Assembly (NCBI GenBank): GCA_001692895.1
Contig: KV748237.1
Span: 496,001-560,000 of the forward strand
Reading direction: 5' to 3'
Length of the DNA stretch: 64,000 nucleotides
Origin: Cenococcum geophilum 1.58
Taxonomy: Eukaryota; Ascomycota; Dothideomycetes; Gloniales; Gloniaceae
In this document: positions 11,982 through 22,060 of the stretch, in pieces
How positions within the stretch are numbered: the first letter of the stretch is position 1
How the letters are laid out: every line of letters begins with the position of its first letter
Made by a program: the position numbers and the translations under genes
The notes under the pieces: generated by a model
Database searches by the model: none
Seen by the model: only the letters and a program-made list of their open reading frames with translations
Told to the model about the DNA's origin: nothing

Positions 11982-12315
11982 CTTAATTAACTGGCGAGAA
12001 GATGATATCAAAGAGTAGAACTTCTTCGTGCTAAGTCGCAAGGGTGAGTGCAAGAGTAGAACAACTTTCTAGGACTGCTAGCTGTAGAAGCAGGCTAGAG
12101 GCGAAGAAGAGGAAGCTCGCCAGGCACGAATACGTGGGAGGGATGCGAGGATGAAGTCGAAAGCGCGCCAAATTTTGCATCCTGAGCATTGAAAACAAAT
12201 CACACATCATCAAAGTTCTTGAGATAAGAAAATATATACTGTTTGATGGCTACAGATTTGATTGGACAATGAAGAGTGAATTTACTTCACCCTCTTTTCA
12301 ACCAGGCCATCACAC
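11982..12315. other. Intergenic, 3' side of minus-strand gene
   Basis: No gene seen. It presumably contains the 3' UTR of the gene ending at 12316. Confidence 0.5.
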
Positions 12316-13572
12316 TTACCGCCCAGTCTTTTGCCTCTCAAGCTCCTGCCTGAACGCATTCCCATGCGGCCTAATACCATCATCACTAACCAAGCTTCCT
12401 AGGCTTTCCTCTCTCCCATGGCCTGGAATTCTCGGTGCCGGGGGCATATCACGATACTGCGGCTCAGCCGATACCTCCCTCTCCTGCAACCTAATGGCGC
12501 CCTTCTTGCCCAAGCCCAGTCGCTGTCTTCGCGACTTTCCTGCTCCGTATCCCCCACGCCGTCCCATGACATTCCCGAGACCAATCGTCCTATGTTTCCG
12601 CATACCCAGCCACAGTCCCACAACCACAAGAAAACAGAAACCCAAACTAACCGGCAAGCCTATCATCAATCCCATCTTATTCGGGGCCTTGGTCTGCTCC
12701 GGAGGTGCGTAGTGACTTGGTGGCGTGTTGGTTAACATGACACTGGGTCCGTCGTATGGAACCGATTTGGATGAAGGGTCGGCGGACTCAAACATCAGTG
12801 CATAGAAGGTCAGGTTATACTCAGTATAACCTTGAAGCCACGCTTTGTCCATGATGATTGTAGTGACGCCCCAGCTGTTGTCGATAGGGTCCGAGGACCA
12901 AGCTTGGATTTGTGAGTCGTTGGCATAGTTGAGCTTAATGGTTATGGTGCTGTTGACCGGGAAGTAGTCGGGGTTCCATGTAACTGCGGTAGGTTAGTGG
13001 GGAGAATTTAATTAACTGTGGGGGGTGAGATGGGAGTCCGAGAGGACCGCAGAATCCAGGGTCCAGCCAAAATCTCTGGAGGCGTAAATGCGAAAGGGGA
13101 AAGATTTATGAGTCACATACCGTAGTATGTATTACCAACATATAAGGTGCTCTCGTTGTTTGGTAGGCAGAATGGAGCAGCAGACGTGTCATGACAGGTG
13201 GGGAAGTCGTGGCTCGGATTAAGTGGCGAAACAGTGCTACTAGCTGCTGTGCTGGTAGTAGAGCCTGCTGGTGTCGCAGTCACAGAACTCTCAACAGTAG
13301 TAGACACAGCGGAGTTGGAGGAGATCAAGCTGGTGGGAAAGGCAACCTCGACGGTTGTAGGTTTGCCGTCACTGAGAGTACTAACGACGAGAGCTGCAGT
13401 TGGCTGGCTAGACGAGGACGTTGATGTTGTAGCTAAGAAACATTAGCAATTGATATATAGCTAAGCACAAGGGCAACGTCTCACAGTCTCTTTCGGCCAA
13501 CGGTCCTGCAGACGTGCTAAGAATAGTGCCAGATACGGCGAAGAACGTGGCGAGGCGTGAAGTGACGCGCAT
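12316..13572 (-). CDS. Ser/Thr-rich single-pass membrane protein with signal peptide (hypothetical)
   Basis: Three exons (13572-13485, 13432-13121, 12983-12316) give 355 aa. Intron 1 (52 bp) has GTGAGA, branch TGCTAAT and TTTCTTAG. Intron 2 (137 bp) has GTATGT, branch CACTAACC and CCGCAG. Both are phase 1. A likely signal peptide (MRVTSRLATFFAVSGTILS..., residues 1-~22) is followed by a Ser/Thr-rich stretch. An N-glycosylation-rich ectodomain follows (NES, NST, NLT sequons; WNPDYFPVNSTITIKLNY). One transmembrane segment lies at about 237-261 and ends WLGMRKHR; the tail is basic. The layout is that of fungal cell-surface type I membrane proteins, sensor-like in shape, but no named domain is recognisable. 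It is divergently paired with the gene at 14142, 569 bp away. Confidence 0.85.
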
Positions 13573-14141
13573 TGTGAACAGCGAAGGACAGGAATGCTCA
13601 AGAGCTGCAGTAAATTCAAAGCTGGAAGGAAGCTGCTTCCTCCCACATAAAACGCAGCAAAAATGAGAAAAAGTGACAGAAGAAGAGGAATGAGGGACTT
13701 TGGGTCAATAGTAAAACAACTGCAATATGAAACTGCCCAGGGCTTCCCGATTGAGTTCAGGGGAGAGGTTCATAGCTTGAGCGCGGGCCTCTTGGGCGGC
13801 TTTTCGAAACGGTTTCTAGGCATTCTAGGGTTCGCGTGTCCCCGCCTGGACAGGAATCGGCTGTCCCCGAGCTATGTCGCTGTTGATCCAGACCTCCAAC
13901 TGGCCACCCTTGTCATTGTTTTCCTCTACTCCTCCATCTGTTATTTTTGTAATCCTCCAGACATCGCGTCTATAGACTGTGCATCACTGCCCTCGTCCTC
14001 GTCCTTCATTGATACCCCCATACTTTTCTGCAGCATTACCGCATTGCTGCATAGTGTGCCTCAAAGGTTACCTATCCTTCTGAGCAGCCCTCCCCAGCCT
14101 CGCCTTTAGCACCACTACATTCTATCCACACTCTGATCAAC
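13573..14141. promoter_or_regulatory. Divergent intergenic promoter region
   Basis: This 569-bp spacer separates two divergently transcribed genes and must hold both promoters. A pyrimidine-rich run (CCTCGTCCTCGTCC, TTTTCTGCAG) and CACTACATTCTATCCACACTC precede the plus-strand ATG, typical of ascomycete core promoters. An open frame across 13663-14109 is considered chance. Confidence 0.5.
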
Positions 14142-15059
14142 ATGCGCTTCTCGTCAACGCTTGTGGTTGTGCTTCCTGCGCTGGCTCTGGCGCAGGAGCA
14201 AGTCCCGCTGGCCGACAAGATCAAAGGCTGGATAAATCGGGCGCAGTCTTATGTCTCCTCTGCCGTGCCTTCAGTTCCATCGCCTATGGATGCTGGTGCC
14301 GCAAAGGTTGCCGAGCATGTAGAACACGTCCTGACGCTGGATAACTGGAAGTCGGTGCTCGTCGCCAACCCTTCTACAACTGCCGCGGGGCCAGAGGACT
14401 GGATGATTTACATCACTGGTGGAAACAAGACTTGCTACGGCGTTTGCGGCAATGCCACGAAGGCCTGGAATGTGCGTATTACCAGAGTCCGACCACTCTT
14501 CTCGCGATTTCATATCACTGACACATGCTACAGGAGTCCGTCGCCCTTCTGTCGGCATCTTCAACTGCGCCCAACTTCGCCATCCTTGACTGCGAGAACG
14601 AACCGCTACTCTGCAACTCCTGGGCTGCCGGACCGCCTTCCATCTATTACATGTCTATCCCTCGTCCTCTCGTCGATCAGTCAAGCCCTGCACCTACTGT
14701 TCGCTACATTCCCCTCAACCGTACCTCCGTTACTGCCTCGGACATCGTGGCGCTTAGCGCTAAGAAGACATATCAGGAGACTGAGCCTTATAAGGGTATT
14801 TGGCACCCGTTCAACGGTCTCTTGGCTGAGTATAACCTGAGCCTTCCTATCGCCTATATTTCGTGGGGCTTGTCTAAGATGCCGTCGTGGCTTCCCATGA
14901 TCGCTATTAGTTTCTTGAGCAGGACATTCATGTAAGAATCTCTTCTTTATCATAAGTATACTTACCAGAGTTATAAAAGTATCTAACTTTATTTACAGGA
15001 GTCGCAGGGTACAGCAACCTCAGCGACAAGGCGGTGCCGCGCGCCCTGCAACTAATTAA
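14142..15059 (+). CDS. Secretory-pathway thioredoxin-like membrane protein (hypothetical)
   Basis: Exons 14142-14471, 14534-14931 and 14999-15059 give 262 aa. Intron 1 (62 bp) is GTGCGT...CTACAG. Intron 2 (67 bp) is GTAAGA, branch TCTAACT, TTTACAG. Residues 1-17 form a clean signal peptide (MRFSSTLVVVLPALALA). The middle resembles a thioredoxin fold: DWMIYITGG, then a CxxxC pair (C98, C102), then FAILDCENEPLLCNSW (C130, C137), then GPPSIYYM, a cis-Pro-like block. Sequons at N95, N104 and N110 suggest a lumenal domain. A hydrophobic stretch at about 212-240 is the likely membrane anchor, followed by an Arg-rich short tail. The active-site spacing is not the classic CxxC, so redox activity is only an inference. 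It could be an ER fold-quality or redox protein. Confidence 0.82.
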
Positions 15060-15474
15060 GCGTGTGCAACCTGGTGACGTTAAAAACGATGATATAACTT
15101 TACGGCACAAAAGACATGAGGAACCTGCTGTAGATGCGTTTTGGATAAATGGGAGAATTTCTGGTTCTTAGGGATTTGGGATATAGGTGTTTACGCCCGA
15201 ATAAGGGATACCAGGGTCTTGTTGCAGCTAGGAGGCCTTTTGTGTCATTTAGTTACTATTTCAATATTCGAGAAGCCTTCTCCTGTAAAGGAAATCTTAT
15301 CTGAATACAATTTACGAGCCTCGGTACTTTTGTATCTAGCAATCAAAAGTGTGTATTTCAGGAAATAATACGCGGCCCGACCAGTTGTTCCGGTATCGAA
15401 TATACCGAAATCTCGCCCATAGACACCCGTGCACACTCCGCAAATACAATTCCATGACCAACAAGACACTCAGG
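15060..15474. other. Intergenic, promoter of the Mrp49-type gene
   Basis: A 415-bp spacer with no gene seen. It should hold the 3' UTR of the thioredoxin-like gene and the promoter of the gene starting at 15475. Confidence 0.5.
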
Positions 15475-16279
15475 ATGGTGAGCATATTGCAGCGCATGCG
15501 AAAGCTTAAAACTGTGGGTTTTATCTCTTCTAGATTACCCTTTCGACTATTCAATTGCTAACTTAGGCCCAAACTTCAGAAGGTACATCAATCACTACCC
15601 TCCCGGATCCCTCAACACCTATTAACCCTTCTCTGAATCTAGCTCCTCGCAATCCGAGTCGGTCCCGGCGCTGCAATCCTGCCCAAGGAAGTCGCAAAGC
15701 TAAATCTCTCCTTCTGCCAACACATTGATGGCGGACACCGAGGCGCAAGGTGTGTTCTCCATCCCTCAATTCACCTCTATCCGCTCCACAACGCCCCTCC
15801 TTAGGTCTCAAGACGTTCTTTGTATGATAAGTGGCTTATTGTACTTGGTTAATAGAAAATTCTGGCGAGAAATGCTCCCCCGCCTCCAATACCGCAACCC
15901 AGGCGTGCCCATGACNATCACACGGCACCTCGACCCGTCCCTCCCCGCAACCCTCACAATATTCTACCGCCGGCCAGTCGCCACCTCCACCACCACCTCT
16001 CCCTCATCCCCCGTAACGCCCTCCGGCCCTCGCCGCGTGGAAAAAGCCATCGACATCAAGAACCTGAGCGAAGCGGGGATCCTGCAGCTGCTGCTACTAG
16101 AGACGAAGGCGACGCCATGCGAGCCGACGGAGGTGGAGTTGCAGGAGCTGCGCGAGCTGGAGGAGCAGAAGGAGAGGAGTCGGCGGGATAGCGAGAGGAG
16201 CTTGGAGGTTAGGAGGCAGAGGAAGAGGGAGGAGGCTATGTTAAAGGCCGCGAGGGGAGAGGTGTTACAGGCTACGTAG
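15475..16279 (+). CDS. mrp49: Mitochondrial large-subunit ribosomal protein mL61 (Mrp49-like, L51/S25/CI-B8 domain)
   Basis: Three exons, 15475-15513, 15643-15749 and 15856-16279, give 189 aa. Intron 1 (129 bp, GTGGGT...TCTAG) follows codon 13 exactly. Intron 2 (106 bp, GTGTGT...TAATAG) splits an Arg codon. The N-terminus MVSILQRMRKLKT joins LLAIRVGPGAAILP, then KLNLSF, then RKFWREMLPRLQYRNPGVPM: the order typical of the thioredoxin-fold L51/S25/CI-B8 domain (about residues 5-90). The C-terminal third (about 125-189) is a Glu/Arg-rich likely coiled coil, longer than in yeast. An in-frame upstream ATG at 15454 adds seven residues and is an alternative start. The product works in the mitochondrial ribosome. 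The N at 15916 is in a codon ACN, so Thr is certain. Confidence 0.88.
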
Positions 16280-16694
16280 ACTGGTGATTCGGGATATGTA
16301 TAGAAGCGGATTTGAGCTGGATGTGCAAGTCGATTTGATGGAGATATGTGGTAAGAAGCATATGCCTTGAGCTGTAAAATAAAGATGTGCAAGACATGGG
16401 CGGAGTTTGGATTGACTGGGATTTTTGCTTCTCTGTAGAACTGTATACCACAAAGGCATAAAAGTCCGAAAACTCGCAACCAAATTGTGTTTGGGGATGA
16501 CTTGGCCACCCAATTGTTCCTCACTTCCGTACGTCACCTTTTTCCCTTTGTTCAATGCTATCTGGAAAGATAATTCCCTTCTTACTCCAAGATTGTCACT
16601 TCGCTTGAACGTGCAAATATTGCACGCACTCAGATATATTCCATGGAATCCTAATCGTAACTATTAGATCTCAGTTCCTACGGATCAAACAACC
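16280..16694. other. Convergent 3' intergenic region
   Basis: A 415-bp spacer between converging genes that should hold both 3' UTRs. A short inverted motif GTGCAAATATTGCAC occurs at about 16611-16625, a possible hairpin. No gene seen. Confidence 0.5.
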
Positions 16695-17709
16695 CTACGA
16701 TCCAGCCCCACCACTCCACCAGGCCGCTGCACCAAGCACGAAAACCACCACCATGGCATCTGCCACCACGGTCTGCCATATCACACTATACCGGCCCACT
16801 ACTCGCACGTAGCCTGCATACGGCTCCGGCAGTATCTGTGCTATGCCTCCCAGAAAACCGGAAGCCGGCAACTGACCCCGCTCCACAAAGTATCTACTCG
16901 TTTGCAAGACGATTTCGAAAGTAGCAAATGCGTAGAAGAAGTGCGTTAGGGTCGAGGCCATGATCTCGTCATCCCACGAAGGCTCAGGGTGCGTGCGGGA
17001 GAGTTTGGAGCCAGTGAAGGAGTATGTAAGGGTTATGTAGAGCGCGATCGTCAGCGAGAACAGGGCGTGGATTATGCGCCATACGTAGGCGGAGTTGCCG
17101 GCGGGTTGCGCGGACTCGGTTGGTTGCTGCATTCCGCTAAGCATTTGCGCGAGGCCGGGAGGTAGGTTGCCGGGCATTTGAGGGGAGGAAGGGTTGTTAG
17201 GATCGCTGCCTGCGCCGAGCATTTGCTGCATCATGGCGAGCATGGGATCTTGGTTGAGGTCGCCGCCTTGTTGCGGTAAGGGTGGCGTGTCAGTGCTGTT
17301 AAAAGCAAATGGACTGGGCTGCTGGGAGCGGGAGGGAGGAACTTTTGCTTGATTTTGGGGTGTGTAGCAGTGCTGGGATATGTCCACTTCGTCGGGGTCG
17401 GCAGGGTGTGTTGGAGCTAAAGATTGCGGAGGTTGTGAGGGTGCCGTAGAGTTTGGTCGTGGGGCTGCGGATTGATTATTAGTAAATTCTCTAAGAGGGA
17501 TAATGAGGCGCCTAATGACCTGGTTCTGGTTTTGTTGCGGAGGGTGCTGCAGTAGAATGTCCTCCATTCAGTGATGTGATGGCTTGGAGGCGAGAAGCTC
17601 CTCCTGCCTGAATTTTAGCATTTCGTCGCTCCCGACGTAGTCGTGCTTGCTCTTGCGCCGGGGAGAGCTTCGCAGCGGAGGAATCTGGTGTAGCAGAGTG
17701 TGGGTCCAT
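16695..17709 (-). CDS. get2: GET complex subunit Get2 (tail-anchored protein receptor in the ER membrane)
   Basis: Exons 17709-17520 and 17464-16695 give 319 aa, joined by a 55-bp intron with a perfect TACTAAT branch and CCGCAG acceptor but a weak GTCATT donor. The N-terminus carries the Get3-binding signature, RLRRERRNAKI followed by GGASRLQAITSLNG (about residues 24-49). A long, low-complexity Pro/Gln-rich cytosolic linker contains DPDEVDIS. Three hydrophobic segments lie at about 192-213, 234-254 and 291-313. With Get1, Get2 forms the ER receptor that takes tail-anchored proteins from the Get3 ATPase. Length, the charged N-terminal helix and the three-TM C-terminus all match the family. 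The short tail (WWSGGAGS) ends the protein. Confidence 0.88.
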
Positions 17710-18524
17710 AACGTCACGTTGGTGAGAGCCTGGTGTCCGAAAGGCAAAAGAGTCTAAACCTCTGAGAGTGAGGAAAGCCGGGGTGTAGCTGAGCGTGGTC
17801 CAGGAAAAGTTGAACGTGGTCGCCGATGGGGTCGGCGAAAGCTGAGCTTGGTCACCGACGGAGCCACCAGGAAAAGGTCGGCGGTACCCAACTTTTACCC
17901 ATACGGAACGCGCGTCGGTAGCCGTATTTAACTTAAGCGACCGCGTAAACCAAAATATCCGGAGTATATGCTACGCATATATACGGAGACATAGATATAG
18001 AGACATATATACAGACACACATATACAGTATATATATACGCTTAGGTCTAGAGGAGCTCTGCTAACGTGGCGAAGGCTACCTAAAAGGTTGTAATCGCGG
18101 TAGTAAGGAAGGAGAGCATAGTAGTACGCTCCTCGTCTGCATTAAGAGATCGTTTCTATAGCACCTGCTAGGTTTATTCTACGGCTCACACAGTCTACAG
18201 AACGCGCCCCAAAGGGCGCGCCACCTAATTAGGGTCGTTAAGGTTAGGGGTTTGTTTGTTTATTATGATCTGGCTTTAGGGGCTCTATACTAGGAGACAC
18301 CACGTATGCCTCCACTACCGCCAAATTAGGGTGTAGTATTAATAGAAAGGGTTTCCATAGTCCTCTAGAGCTTGTGGAAGCTCTATTAGGCTAATTTCAA
18401 GGGTTTCTTTAGCAGGCGATTGCATTGTAACTTGTTAAATTGTAATATAGCTATAGTAAGTTAAAGTTGATAGATTTTTAGTGGTTAATAGGGTGTCTAG
18501 CTTAGGTAGCCGTCTCGTCTACGT
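17710..18524. other. Intergenic, GET2 promoter side, no gene seen
   Basis: Near GET2 are imperfect short direct repeats, each ending in GTGGTC or TTGGTCACC (GCTGAGCGTGGTC, GTTGAACGTGGTC, GCTGAGCTTGGTC at about 17787-17855). At about 17960-18045 is an ATATAC/ACAGACA-rich simple-sequence stretch. GCGCCCCAAAGGGCGC at about 18204-18219 is a short hairpin. No protein-coding signal. Confidence 0.5.
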
Positions 18525-18670
18525 TATCCCTTAACCCGCCAACGTCCACAAGGTAGGTGGTCCGTGCGGAACAACAGAATCGAAGGTACGCATATGGTCA
18601 CGGAGCCTTGATCTTATTGATTCTATTGGCTAGCCCTTATCGATAACGTGTGGACGAATTTTAAGGGATA
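18525..18670. mobile_element. MITE, TATCCCTTAA family, copy 1
   Basis: A 146-bp element starting TATCCCTTAACCCGCC and ending TTAAGGGATA, bounded by TA. It shares internal sequence (TTATCGATAACG, GTGGACGAATTT) with copies at 19079-19163 and, inverted, 32646-32789. TA at both ends suggests Tc1/mariner-type mobilisation. Immediately right, at about 18729-18757, a further piece (AGAATCAAAAGTACGCGTAT) repeats part of its interior. Confidence 0.75.
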
Positions 18671-19078
18671 TCCCTTGGGCTGGTAGCGTCCTACGATAAT
18701 TGGACTGTGCGCAGAACACCAAAACGCTAGAATCAAAAGTACGCGTATCACCCACATAGATTCAGATATTATATATGCCCTCTAATCGTACTTCTAATGA
18801 TATAGACTTTGTTCCACCAACTGAATATTCAATTCCACCGACTTGAAAGGCCAAAGAACCTCCGCAGCCGTGGCCGTTGCCCTCCTTCGAGCCTTTATAT
18901 ATCGCGAATTTTAACAACCATGGCACCCTAAATCTTCCTCTAAACCTCGCTGTTTGCAAAATTCCGTTCTACAGAAACGATAAATATTAGTTACCCTATC
19001 TTAAGCGACTTAACTCCAAAAATTGGGTGTATATAGCAAATGTATATGGAAATCAGCAGATTCTACAACCTCATATTT
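18671..19078. other. Spacer between MITE copies, no supported gene
   Basis: An open frame of 65 codons on the minus strand (18762-18959, Gly-rich, SLEVRLEGIYNI end) is not recognisable and has no support beyond being open. Composition is intermediate. Confidence 0.4.
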
Positions 19079-19163
19079 TTCATCACGGAGCCTTGATCCT
19101 ATTGATCCTATTGGCTAGTTCTTATCGATAACGGTAGGACGAATTGTACCAGTCCAAGGGATA
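19079..19163. mobile_element. MITE, TATCCCTTAA family, truncated or diverged copy
   Basis: It shares CACGGAGCCTTGATC, ATTGGCTAG and CTTATCGATAACG with copy 1 in the same orientation, and ends CCAAGGGATA. The left terminus is not convincingly found; it may lie near 18990 (TTACCCTATCTTAAGCG). Confidence 0.65.
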
Positions 19164-19414
19164 AATATCAGCCCAAGACCTATTTTAAAGTCACCTGCCT
19201 AAAGCGGTAATGTTGAATAAAGATCGCCGCGCCACGTTTTAGGGAAGTCACATTAGGCGCCGAGGGCAAGTTAGGGCGCGGAGTGGTACATCACGATAGT
19301 TACTACAATATCATTAATTAAGAATAGCTTTAGTGTTTACGTTTTGATTATTTTTATTGTTTTAGTATTCTGATAGCTTTCTGAGTGCCATGACGCTGAA
19401 ATACTCTGTATGGC

Positions 19415-19510
19415 TAAAGGGGCCGTTCGGTTGCAACTTCATATTGAATATAAGGTTGTTGTTCGGTAAATCTGACAACTTTTAAATATGGAGCTCCTCC
19501 ATATCGGTAA
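19415..19510. repeat. hAT-like MITE terminus fragment (GTTCGGTTGCAA motif)
   Basis: The stretch AGGGGCCGTTCGGTTGCAAC at 19417-19436 matches termini near 31208-31225, 31402-31420 and (inverted) 31705-31725. TTGTTCGGTAAA and ATATGGAGCTCCTCCATAT, the latter a near-perfect palindrome, follow. No full element or 8-bp duplication was resolved. Confidence 0.45.
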
Positions 19511-19533
19511 GCGCGTCAAATTTGCAACCTATA

Positions 19534-19803
19534 CTATATACGGTAGTTGAAATGAGGTTCTTGGCACCGTTTCAATATCCCTTTATGTGGCAACCGTTTC
19601 TTGCAATATTCGTATATACACGCCTCCCAAGCCAATCTAAAGGCTCTATACTGTATATAGCTTGGTGTTGAAGCCTTGGTCAGTGCAACTGCTCGGCGGT
19701 AGGGGTATAGGCGCCACCTCCGAATTTTGGAATCTTGAATATTGCGGTGAGTAGCAGCGACGTGGTTAGAAAGCCTGTATAGAATAGTGGTGTAGTTAAT
19801 CAA
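19534..19803 (-). CDS. Unrecognised open frame, 89 codons, weak
   Basis: An open frame on the minus strand encodes a basic peptide (MINYTTILYRLSNHVAATHR..., KKRLPHKGILKRCQEP). No domain is recognised. It lies between MITE debris and the piggyBac relic and could be part of a repeat. Start and reality are both uncertain. Confidence 0.2.
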   Translation of the reverse strand: MINYTTILYRLSNHVAATHRNIQDSKIRRWRLYPYRRAVALTKASTPSYIQYRAFRLAWEACIYEYCKKRLPHKGILKRCQEPHFNYRI

Positions 19804-19859
19804 AGAGCCTTAATATTATTATTGCCTATTTAATTCTTAAAGTCTTAGCAAAATATTAT

Positions 19860-20187
19860 CCTTATGCCTAGAAAATGTTGTGCGTCTTTAGCTCCGAAGC
19901 CTCTAAAGGCTTAAAAAGCTTCAAAAGCTCTAAGGCCTCTAAAAGCACCTTAAGCATAGGAGTCTTATTTATAATCTTTTTAGGCAACGCAGTATATACA
20001 CAATAGCTTAGCGGTAGTAGCTATACAGCCTCTAGAGGCTTTAGCGGCGGTAATGCTAAGTAAGGATATTTAGGAAGAGGTTCGGCCGACTAGCCAGAAA
20101 GAGGGTATTAAGGAAGACAAATTAGAGGCTGTTTTTGAGGCCCGCGGTGAGACCGCTGAGGATGAGGTAGATAAGGTAGATAAGACT
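19860..20187 (+). other. Left flank of the piggyBac relic
   Basis: A degenerate region with repeated AAGCCTCTAAAGGCTT-like palindromes (about 19901-19916) and AGCCTCTAGAGGCT (about 20030-20043). It may be the 5' end of the transposon. I could not fix a TTAA boundary or terminal inverted repeat. Confidence 0.4.
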
Positions 20188-21633
20188 AAATTACCAAAGC
20201 TATTAGCTAAAGAAGTTTTAAGAATAGGCTTCCCTGCCATACCTACTACCTAGAAGCCTATAGCTACTATTCCTAAATTAGATTTTAAAGTTATTAACCT
20301 TCTAAAGGAGTTAATATTTGCCGCTTAGCGTACTAGTAAGCCTATCTACGGCTCTAGTACGGGCGCCCAATCTAATAAATCTTCTGCTTAAGATAAGGAT
20401 AATAAGCGCTCTGCTTACTATACGGTAGCAGATTAGGTTAGTATAGTATCTAATAGGTGTAGATCTAGGTAGGACCTACCAATTTAAGTATTTCTACTGT
20501 TCTTTAGTGTCAGCGTATTTAAGAAGCTTGTAATTAGTATAAACCTCTATACAGCCTCTTAAAACGCTAGCAGATATTACTAATTAGGATAGCACACCGG
20601 TAAACAATTATAGGCGTGGAAGGAGACCTCTACGGGCGAGTTAATAATTTAGGTAGGATTTATTATCTATATAGGCGTCTTTAAAGTTCCTTAAGTACGA
20701 GACCTTTGGGCTATAGATCCTAAATATCCTAGATACTTAATCAGCTTATTTATAGGCCAAAAAAGATAGAAGCAACTTAAGCGCTTTTTTTACGTATCAC
20801 CGCCTCTACCAGAAGGCGTTAAGCGTTATATATTTAAGAAGATTAAGCCGTTAATAATATCTTTAGGCGAGGCGTTTAGAAAGTATGTTATACCTGGATC
20901 TATAGTTAGCTTTAATAAGATAATAGTAAGGTTTACTAGATAATCTACGGCTATAATTAAATTACCTAGCAAGCTAATACCTAAAGGCTATAAGATAATG
21001 AGTCTTTGTTAATATAGATATTGCTATAACTTTATATTCATATCACCTGGTTGCTTTTTTAGGCTTCCTTCTTAAACGGATTACCAAGATATCGTCCTCT
21101 TAAAGACCTCTAAATGCGTCCTCTACCTTACCTAGTAGCTTCCTCTCTAGACCCGTTAATTCTGCCTATTTTTAAACAACTATTTTACTAATATTCCGTT
21201 GCTTTAGGTGCTTTAATAGCTTAGGATTACTACAGCTAGGACGGCTTAATTAAACTTAAAGGACTATCCAGAGGTATATAAAAGGGCTAATAAAAGAAAG
21301 GCAAAACTACCGTTTAACTTCATTACGGGAATAGTTATTAGCGTAGTTAATTTGGTGCTTTCAATTATATAGCAGAATAAGAATTTAGTACAGTTTTTAA
21401 CAACGGCTCACTTATATAGCAGTAAGGATGTTAATAAAGTTAACCAATATTGGCCGCAAGCATATAATTCCTTCCTTAAAAAGCTAGTGGCTAACATTTA
21501 GGGTAATAATTTAATTAAGAAGTTAACGCTTCCTAGGCTCTCTATCGACTATAATAACTAAATAGGCGGCGTTAATATCCATAATTAACTTTAAAGCTAC
21601 TATACTACCTAGATTACTACTATATATACCTAG
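20188..21633 (+). pseudogene. piggyBac-like transposase relic, N-terminal and catalytic part
   Basis: The plus-strand frame is readable despite TAG/TAA stops (from CAG/CAA/TGG). A basic N-terminal region is followed by the DDE_Tnp_1_7 domain: AWKETSTGELI, IGVFKVPQVRDLWAID, LKRFFYVSPP, EAFRKYVIPGSIVSFNKII, KLIPKGYKI, LNNYFTNIPLL and IGGVNIHN. All three aspartates of the piggyBac catalytic triad are Asn (20914-20916, 21175-21177, 21574-21576), each as expected from G-to-A RIP. The frame is broken at 21633 by gypsy I copy B and resumes at 29585. The element is dead. Confidence 0.82.
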
Positions 21634-22060
21634 TATAACGGAACCTTGTAGTAGGAACTACGGTGGGTCCTGTTATTGGGCTAGGTGTGTAGGAAATGCA
21701 AGTATAAAAGTCAACAACGTAATAACAACTGGTGGAGTAGTTGCCTAACAGATTAACTCTAATTGTATTCTAAGAATTACTACAAGGAAGGAACTATCTA
21801 GGTAGGGACTAAGGGTCCTTAAATACACAACCGTACTCCTATAAAATCCTTCTTATACGTAATATACGTGTGCTCTATTTACTCTATTATAGATTATATA
21901 AATCCTATAGATTATATAGATTACCCCACGTGACCTTAGTTACTATTCCTTGTTATATAGTTTTATCGGCTCTATCCTGGACCGTACCTAAATTAACTAA
22001 CTAGCTTCTTTCGTCTCTTCTCTAAGTAGTTATAATATTATACTTAAAGCGTCCGTAATA
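21634..22060 (-). repeat. 3' LTR of gypsy I copy B
   Basis: 427 bp, TATAACGGAACC...CGTCCGTAATA; terminal TG and CA have decayed to TA and TA relative to the right LTR. Confidence 0.92.

Noticed and set aside
12399-12735. Plus- and minus-strand frames overlapping the third exon of the 12316-13572 gene
   Set aside because: Shadows of the spliced membrane-protein gene in other frames.
13663-14109. Open frame of 148 codons on the plus strand
   Set aside because: It fills the divergent promoter between two well-supported genes, has no recognisable domain and low-complexity Ser/Pro/Leu content; most likely chance.
15964-16555. Minus-strand frames of 186 and 96 codons
   Set aside because: They are antisense to the third exon and 3' UTR of the Mrp49-type gene; the Ser/Arg-rich content mirrors its Glu/Arg coiled coil.
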